40,702 bases of DNA, taken from positions 1 to 40,702 of IMG/VR virus record IMGVR_UViG_3300043449_000907; one strand, given 5' to 3'. The position numbers and the translations under genes are program-made. Below, in pieces: positions 36,965-40,702 of this stretch (within the stretch, counting starts at the first letter, position 1; the number at the start of each line of letters is the position of its first letter). This stretch comes from a virus. The notes beneath the pieces were generated by a model. That model did not search any database. It had not been told where the DNA came from and saw only the letters and a list, made by a program, of their open reading frames with translations.

Positions 36965-37040
36965 TGGTACAGCTAAGGGGTTGGCTGTATCACCAAGGAG
37001 GGGGGCAGGTGGACATTTCCTACTTTCACCACTTGCCCTC
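36965..37040 (+). terminator. Two strong hairpins downstream of the 36602 gene
   Basis: Stem TACAGC / GCTGTA (with flanking pairs, 36965-36992) and a long stem GGGCAGGTGG / CCACTTGCCC (37003-37012 with 37029-37038, one G-U pair). The second stem contains the -35 of the next promoter, so it may be an attenuating terminator or a switch. No T-run is present. Confidence 0.45.
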
Positions 37041-37061
37041 TTCCCCAATTTTTGGTATAAT
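37033..37061 (+). promoter_or_regulatory. Sigma-70-type promoter
   Basis: TTGCCC, 17 bp, TATAAT, 18 bp before the ATG at 37080. It drives the 37080-38474 operon. Confidence 0.6.
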
Positions 37062-37079
37062 CAACTGTGAGGTATAACT

Positions 37080-37283
37080 ATGAGAAAAATGCGACATAGC
37101 ATAACAAATGAAGAGAAGGTGGCTCAAAAGATAGATAGTTTGATTTCAGATGTAAGATTAGACATTGACTCCATTGGAATGTATTTTGGACAGATGTCAT
37201 CAATCACTGGCTACTATCGTCTTGAGAACATCGTAGAAGCAGCACGAGCAGAGAGAGAAGAAAATGGCAAACGAATCTGGTAA
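37080..37283 (+). CDS. Small helical protein
   Basis: 67 residues (MRKMRHSITNEEKVAQKIDS ... YRLENIVEAARAEREENGKRIW), all-helical and charged. Preceded by GAGG. Overlaps the next gene by 20 nt. Function unknown. Confidence 0.65.
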   Translation: MRKMRHSITNEEKVAQKIDSLISDVRLDIDSIGMYFGQMSSITGYYRLENIVEAARAEREENGKRIW

Positions 37284-37536
37284 GACAGCAATAGAAAATA
37301 AGATGGCTATTCTTTCAGAACTATGGCTTAACTATAGGAACGAAGAAGAGTTTAATGATTTTATTACTTATAACGACTTGGCACTGCCATTGGCGTTTGC
37401 TGTAGATGCTGGTATTGTAGAGGTTAATCCTAAGATTGAGACATTCGTCAATGAGTGTTGGGATTTGCTGCTTACAGGACTAGACACTAAAGACACAGGC
37501 TTTGATACACTTGACGATTTGTTAGATTCGGAGTAG
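37264..37536 (+). CDS. Small acidic helical protein
   Basis: 90 residues. Helices with conserved-looking ELWLNYRNEEEFNDFITYNDLALPLAFAVDAGIVEVN then a C-terminal acidic part. GAGAGAGAAG lies before the ATG. Proteins with 'LWLNYRDEEEF..F..YNDLGLPLAY' are known to me from several actinobacterial phages; role unknown. Confidence 0.72.
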   Translation: MANESGKTAIENKMAILSELWLNYRNEEEFNDFITYNDLALPLAFAVDAGIVEVNPKIETFVNECWDLLLTGLDTKDTGFDTLDDLLDSE

Positions 37537-37545
37537 AATAGAACT

Positions 37546-37899
37546 ATGACAACCCCTACATTAGAACATAGAGATGAACTAGACTCTATCATTAATAAAC
37601 TACATACACTAAATGATGTCCTTTTCCCTAGCCTTGTATGGCTATGGGTATGGGATGTTATCAATACCTTCTATACAGATGAAGAACTATATATTCGTAC
37701 ATCAGATATTGTATGGGAAGCCCTGGTCTCCAATACCCCTGCCTTTACCCTTGAGTATGGTACAGAACAACTCTACGAAGAGGTAAGAGATTGGATGTTC
37801 AATAATAATCTAATGATTGATATCTCAGATATGGATTCAGTAGAGATTGAAAAATGGACGGCAGACAAGGAGCATGGAACATATGTCCAAGGTAGATAA
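37546..37899 (+). CDS. Hypothetical helical protein
   Basis: 117 residues. All-alpha (LDSIINKLHTLNDVLFPSLVWLWVWDVINTFYTDEELYIRTSDIVWEALVS). An acidic end (ISDMDSVEIEKWTADKEHGTYVQG). Follows the previous stop by 9 nt. No family recognised. Confidence 0.68.
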   Translation: MTTPTLEHRDELDSIINKLHTLNDVLFPSLVWLWVWDVINTFYTDEELYIRTSDIVWEALVSNTPAFTLEYGTEQLYEEVRDWMFNNNLMIDISDMDSVEIEKWTADKEHGTYVQGR

Positions 37900-38086
37900 G
37901 CACCTAAGAGATTATACAGAAACAGAACTATTAGAAACGATCTGTGAGTTCTGCCTAGACCCTGAGATGAATATGGCAGAATATATGTGTCCTAACTGCA
38001 GCAAGGATAATGAGATTATCTGTGTTGAGTGTTGTGGTTGCTTTGAGGACGAAACCATGTTAGACTATGTAATGTCAATAAGTTAG
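37883..38086 (+). CDS. Zinc-ribbon microprotein
   Basis: 67 residues from MSKVDKHLRDYTETELLETI. AAGGAG precedes this ATG by 9 nt and decides it against an upstream ATG. Cysteines: CEFC, CPNC and CVECCGC, enough for two zinc ions. Overlaps the previous gene. Confidence 0.72.
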   Translation: MSKVDKHLRDYTETELLETICEFCLDPEMNMAEYMCPNCSKDNEIICVECCGCFEDETMLDYVMSIS

Positions 38087-38095
38087 GAGAAAAGT

Positions 38096-38362
38096 ATGGG
38101 TATGAAAGACGAGTCTTGGTGTGCTGGATGTGGCAAGGGTATTCACTATACCCCTGACCAAAATGCAGAATGTGGAGAATGCTCTACAATAACTGCACAA
38201 TCAGAGATTCTATTCTTTATTGAGGTTCGTATCAATGAACTGAAGGAAAGCCTAGAAGGACTGGATATCAATGATAGTCTTAATGACTATATTGAAGGGG
38301 CTATCGATGCCTATGAAATTATCAAGCACAAATTTGAAAGAGGGTATGCAGATGTCGGATAA
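38096..38362 (+). CDS. Zinc-ribbon protein with helical tail
   Basis: 88 residues. WCAGCGKGIHYTPDQNAECGEC is a CxxC-CxxC ribbon at residues 8-30; then helices (EILFFIEVRINELKESLEGL and IEGAIDAYEIIKHKFERGY). RBS AGGAGAAAAG. Overlaps the next gene by 11 nt. Confidence 0.72.
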   Translation: MGMKDESWCAGCGKGIHYTPDQNAECGECSTITAQSEILFFIEVRINELKESLEGLDINDSLNDYIEGAIDAYEIIKHKFERGYADVG

Positions 38363-38474
38363 GGTATATTACTGGTCAGACCTAGCTGAACTAAACCATG
38401 ATACACAGGTAGAGGAATTTGGCTTCTGCCTATGTGAAGATGGACCACCTAGTTATAGTAACTGTCCTAAATAA
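38352..38474 (+). CDS. Small Cys protein closing the operon
   Basis: 40 residues from MSDKVYYWSDLAELNHDTQV; an ATG 6 nt upstream is equally possible. FGFCLCEDGPPSYSNCPK gives CxC plus a late Cys. GAAAGAGGG precedes. It is followed by the strongest terminator of the window. Confidence 0.6.
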   Translation: MSDKVYYWSDLAELNHDTQVEEFGFCLCEDGPPSYSNCPK

Positions 38475-38478
38475 GATT

Positions 38479-38504
38479 AGCCACCTTCGGGTGGCTTTTT
38501 CTTT
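38479..38504 (+). terminator. Rho-independent terminator
   Basis: AGCCACC-TTCG-GGTGGCT followed by TTTTTCTTT: perfect 7-bp stem with a UUCG tetraloop, ending the 37080-38474 operon. Confidence 0.92.
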
Positions 38505-38608
38505 ACCCCAAAGGGCGTGGTAATTTTTAGCCTCCTTTACGAAGGACCTCAAAAAATCGCTGGAACTTTTGGATTATAACATTACGATCCCCCATTGTCA
38601 AATTGGTG

Positions 38609-38614
38609 TATAAT
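38609..38614 (+). promoter_or_regulatory. -10 box of a leaderless gene
   Basis: TATAAT followed by exactly 6 nt and ATG at 38621. A TTGTCA lies only 8 bp upstream, and an ATTACG before that. Confidence 0.6.
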
Positions 38615-38620
38615 AATATT

Positions 38621-38821
38621 ATGAGTCCTAGAAACCATTTCTTCCAAGTGTCATATCCAAAAGCTGCTCAACAGCAAAGAGATGATCACAATGATCTGTC
38701 TCTATTTGTATGGCATGCCTTTACGAAGTATACTGGGATTCAGAAGCTCTTTTCATTTACCGTGCTACCCCTACAGAGCCAGGAATATGATAAGACTAAC
38801 TCTAACTCAAATGTAAAGTAG
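38621..38821 (+). CDS. Small hypothetical protein, leaderless
   Basis: 66 residues from MSPRNHFFQVSYPKAAQQQR. No ribosome site, but the -10 spacing matches the other leaderless genes. It has an aromatic middle (LFVWHAFTKYTGIQKLFSFTVL). No family recognised. A possible 13-codon ORF with GAAAGGATCT upstream (38833-38874) follows; its stop lies in a CCCC/GGGG hairpin. Confidence 0.55.
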   Translation: MSPRNHFFQVSYPKAAQQQRDDHNDLSLFVWHAFTKYTGIQKLFSFTVLPLQSQEYDKTNSNSNVK

Positions 38822-39311
38822 AAAGGATCTCAATGATCATGGTAGAACTACTACCTGGGGTGGTCCCCATTTAACGGGGGGATTACGAAGAAGCATCTAT
38901 ATCCCCTATAGTACTAATAAGAGAACATTCTCTGAGGTTTGTCCAAATAAGGATATTGTTATATTAAATTATTTAATTTTTATATAACGTTATTCCAAAT
39001 TTGGACAAATTTCTTTTTACAGACATTACGATGCATAGCACAATATTTCTGATTTGTCAAATATAACAATTTGATAACTATGACAAATGTCACAATTTGG
39101 TAACAATTGGGGATATTCCGATTTGACAATTTGGTTATTTTGTGGTAGGGGCTGTCCAGGAAATGATTACGAAGCCTATTAAAGATGCTCAATACTCCAC
39201 TATCATCCACTTCCACCCACTTTAACCCTGTATAACAAACTAAACAGTAATATCTACTTGTGGATAAACCTGTGGATAACTATATACACAAGTCTTCGGA
39301 TAGCCGAATAG

Positions 39312-39408
39312 AAGTGTCAAAACCTAACAAATCACACATCTCAAACCTAACAATCAAGTGTCTACAACACCTTAAAACCTAACAAAATAAGTGTCTATAA
39401 CACCTTAA
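39312..39408 (+). repeat. Iterons of 32-33 bp
   Basis: AAACCTAACAA at 39320, 39343 and 39375; AAGTGTC at 39312, 39356 and 39389. The last two units (39343-39374, 39375-39407) are near-identical: AAACCTAACAA, 2-3 nt, AAGTGTCTAYAACACCTTA. The first unit is partial. Confidence 0.75.
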
Positions 39409-39439
39409 GCTGTGGATAACTATATGATATGATTAGCAA

Positions 39440-39538
39440 ATGGATCTAGCCCTACTCTATGTTTACTGGATATACGCTATGTTAGGCGTATCCGTCATAG
39501 CCATTATTGAGGCTATATACCTATACTTCAAAGAATAG
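39440..39538 (+). CDS. 32-residue membrane protein, leaderless
   Basis: MDLALLYVYWIYAMLGVSVI followed by AIIEAIYLYFKE: one hydrophobic helix with a charged end. TATGAT stands exactly 6 nt before the ATG. Lies between DnaA boxes 3 and 4. Confidence 0.5.
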   Translation: MDLALLYVYWIYAMLGVSVIAIIEAIYLYFKE

Positions 39539-39565
39539 TCTGTGGATAACTGCTATACTAAAAGT

Positions 39566-39655
39566 ATGTTTAAAAACTTTCTAAAATACTTTCTAGTATC
39601 CTTCACAGCCACATTGGTTATTTTGTCGGGGTACGTTTATTTGATATCTCTATAG
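39566..39655 (+). CDS. 29-residue membrane protein, leaderless
   Basis: Begins MFKNFLKYFLVSFTATLVIL: short basic start, one transmembrane helix. TATACT stands exactly 6 nt before the ATG. Its end overlaps the convergent GIY-YIG-like gene by 38 nt. Confidence 0.45.
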   Translation: MFKNFLKYFLVSFTATLVILSGYVYLISL

Positions 39656-39956
39656 CCTTATTGACCATACGGATCAAAGTCTTCTTACGTATCCGTCTAG
39701 CATCAAATGTCTCCGTATAACCTGATTGAGGCATATCCTTCTTACTGAGATAATAACCATGTCTTTCTCTTAGTGTTTTTAGTACTATAGATTCTACGTG
39801 TCTTGCCTTATCCCGTTCGAAAAAGTGCCAATAGGATACTAGCTTCCATCCCTTGGTCCTATGGGCCTTGAACCTGCTATTAGCTATGTCTGCTATCCCA
39901 ATTTTGATAGCATTGAACTCCTCGTGATAGAGGATGTACAGGATAGCTTCGTTCAT
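39618..39956 (-). CDS. GIY-YIG-like endonuclease domain protein
   Basis: 112 residues from MNEAILYILYHEEFNAIKIG; this ATG is exactly 6 nt after TATACT, so I prefer it to one 18 nt upstream. The fold start 'ILYILYHEEFNAIKIGIADIANSRFKAHRTKGW' is a divergent GIY-YIG (T5orf172/actinobacterial type): YIL in place of GIY, IKIGIA for YIG, R28 in NSRFKAH, and E55 (ARHVESIVLKTLRERHG) as metal ligand. MPQSGYTETF closes the domain, as in a family common in actinobacteria. Some members are nucleases. A homing or repair role is not shown. Confidence 0.68.
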   Translation of the reverse strand: MNEAILYILYHEEFNAIKIGIADIANSRFKAHRTKGWKLVSYWHFFERDKARHVESIVLKTLRERHGYYLSKKDMPQSGYTETFDARRIRKKTLIRMVNKAIEISNKRTPTK

Positions 39957-39988
39957 AGTATAAGTATAGTCCATGCTATAATTGAATT

Positions 39989-40111
39989 ATGGAAAAATGT
40001 GCATACTGTGATAAGCCAGCAGCGTTCTGGGACATAGCAGAGATTAAGAAGGATACCTTCGGCTATGTTGATGTATGTCGTTGCCACCTAAACCTAGAAG
40101 CAACTTCATAA
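39989..40111 (+). CDS. 40-residue zinc protein, leaderless
   Basis: MEKCAYCDKPAAFWDIAEIK ... VCRCHLNLEATS: C4, C7 and C31-R-C33-H34 (about) form a zinc knuckle of the CxxC/CxCH kind. TATAAT is exactly 6 nt before the ATG. Divergent to the GIY-YIG-like gene. Confidence 0.6.
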   Translation: MEKCAYCDKPAAFWDIAEIKKDTFGYVDVCRCHLNLEATS

Positions 40112-40124
40112 TATGGAGCTTATC

Positions 40125-40376
40125 CTATTCTACGGATTCTTCTTTGTCCTTGGTCTCATCAGTATCTACCATCAAATAAGTAAGCTTAGAAAGGTCATAG
40201 TACCTTTCAAAAATGATGTAGAACTTAATTAAATCAAGAGTCAAGGCTTTCTCATGAAGATCAACCTCAAAGCCAAGTCCCCATCCACCTTTTGTGCCTA
40301 GATAAATAGCTAGCTTATTAAATACATTGACATGGATAGACCCATACCAAGTCTTACTGAATGTTATTTTTGACAC
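40125..40376 (-). CDS. Hypothetical protein
   Basis: 83 residues starting with GTG (MSKITFSKTWYGSIHVNVFN). GGAAGGAC lies 11 nt upstream in the end of the gene before, which it overlaps by 23 nt. KLAIYLGTKGGWGLGFEVDLHEKALTLDLIKFYIIFERYY is a compact beta-alpha domain; the C-terminus is acidic. No family recognised. Confidence 0.65.
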   Translation of the reverse strand: MSKITFSKTWYGSIHVNVFNKLAIYLGTKGGWGLGFEVDLHEKALTLDLIKFYIIFERYYDLSKLTYLMVDTDETKDKEESVE

Positions 40377-40578
40377 CCATAAGTCCTTCCGCTAGTTCTG
40401 CAGCATAAGCACAAGTCTCATGTTCGCATTCATTATCTGCCTTATAGTCATCACAAGGCTTCTTATCTAGAATCTTGATTACTGTCTCTAGGGCTGAGAG
40501 GAATCCTCTATTGTATTCCTGTTCCCCGATTTTATTGAAATCCTCTAGTCGCATGTTTGCTAGGTTATTGATGTCCAT
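40354..40578 (-). CDS. Small hypothetical protein
   Basis: 74 residues (MDINNLANMRLEDFNKIGEQEYNRGFLSALE...). Several cysteines (PCDDYKADNECEHETCAY). Helical N-terminus. It overlaps the gene before by 14 nt. Function unknown. Confidence 0.62.
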   Translation of the reverse strand: MDINNLANMRLEDFNKIGEQEYNRGFLSALETVIKILDKKPCDDYKADNECEHETCAYAAELAEGLMGVKNNIQ

Positions 40579-40702
40579 TGTCTTCCTTTACGTTAAATTG
40601 TGTTCTTAGGTACTGTGCGTACTTCCTTCCAAACTGGAAGCACCACTCTTGTGGCATATTAGAGCTCTTCTTGATGTCTAGACCAAGATTACGCTCTATA
40701 TG
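40565..40702 (-). CDS. Partial gene at the right edge
   Basis: The last 45 residues of a leftward gene whose start is beyond the window: HIERNLGLDIKKSSNMPQEW then CFQFGRKYAQYLRTQFNVKEDNGHQ. Probably the same operon as 40354-40578. Too short to identify. Confidence 0.6.
   Translation of the reverse strand, partial: HIERNLGLDIKKSSNMPQEWCFQFGRKYAQYLRTQFNVKEDNGHQ

Larger units (their letters stand above)
38930..39560. other. Candidate replication origin
   Basis: Mostly noncoding. From left to right: an AT-rich stretch (38957-38990), repeats of TTTGTCAAAT / TTTGGACAAA type and operator-like GTTATCAAATTGTTATAT on the minus strand (39063-39080), then four perfect DnaA boxes TGTGGATAA at 39259, 39271, 39411 and 39541, and iterons between the second and third. 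This combination is classic for DnaA-dependent origins. The gap 38875-39439 holds no convincing gene. Confidence 0.6.

Noticed and set aside
36961-37040. A tRNA gene
   Set aside because: The two hairpins lack an acceptor stem closing the structure, a T-loop TTC motif and an anticodon arm. No other tRNA-like fold was seen in the window.
38980-39216. A 78-codon open frame on the minus strand
   Set aside because: It crosses the AT-rich repeats and operator-like sites of the origin region, has no ribosome site, no leaderless -10 and a composition without gene character.
40114-40233. A 39-codon plus-strand frame with a hydrophobic helix (MELILFYGFFFVLGLISIYH...)
   Set aside because: It begins directly after the zinc-protein stop but has no clear ribosome site and lies opposite the end of a better supported minus-strand gene (40125-40376). 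Kept as a weak possibility only.

Overview
The window is part of an AT-rich genome (roughly 40% GC by eye, not counted) of a tailed double-stranded DNA phage with HK97-type head genes and a long tail, most likely a siphovirus. The gene families point to an actinobacterial host. They include a GP88-family cysteine protein, a DUF932 protein, LamG and collagen-like minor tail proteins, many CxxC microproteins and leaderless mRNAs. The low GC would fit a low-GC actinobacterium, but the sequence does not identify the host. No terminase, DNA polymerase, lysin, integrase, tRNA or CRISPR array was recognised. Both ends of the window cut through genes.

Left part (1-26.0 kb), all on the minus strand and so read from right to left: an N-methyltransferase (25312-25998), a one-pass membrane protein (24874-25140), then from a probable promoter near 24.7 kb a tightly packed structural operon. 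First come about 14 tail-fibre/adhesin genes (14.4-24.6 kb), including three baseplate-upper-like paralogues, a collagen-like protein, a PASTA protein, an Mtd-like fibre and two proteins ending in a bizarre phenylalanine-rich repeat. Next are three putative 2OG-Fe(II) oxygenases with a hidden zinc-finger gene between them (12.3-14.3 kb). Then come a 1237-residue LamG-like protein, portal, XkdF-like protease with scaffold-like tail, major capsid protein, head-tail connectors, tail terminator, tail tube protein and the first 35 codons of a probable tail assembly chaperone.

Central part (26.0-38.5 kb), plus strand: about 35 small early-type genes, many of them CxxC/zinc-ribbon microproteins, in short operons. 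The intergenic regions are unusual. They carry a promoter class in which a TTGTCAG-type element lies exactly 11 bp upstream of a -10 box (11 examples). They also carry an 11-bp tandem GTTATCAAAAC repeat, an exact 10-mer CGGCGTGTCG, GGGGCTCGCCCC elements and paired RNA hairpins whose stems covary. Standard TTGACT-N17-TANNNT promoters occur beside them, so two promoter classes appear to be used.

Right part (38.5-40.7 kb): a rho-independent terminator, then about 0.7 kb of mostly noncoding DNA with an AT-rich stretch, four perfect DnaA boxes and 32-33 bp iterons, which is a candidate replication origin. It is followed by tiny membrane-protein genes, a GIY-YIG-like gene and the end of another leftward operon. 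At least nine genes on both strands are probably leaderless, each with exactly 6 nt between the -10 hexamer and the ATG.

The most notable candidates for undescribed biology are the fixed-spacing (T4 MotA-box-like) promoter class with its companion operators, the covarying 3' RNA hairpins, the Phe-rich repeat tails, and the oxygenase trio lying in the same operon as a collagen-like fibre.
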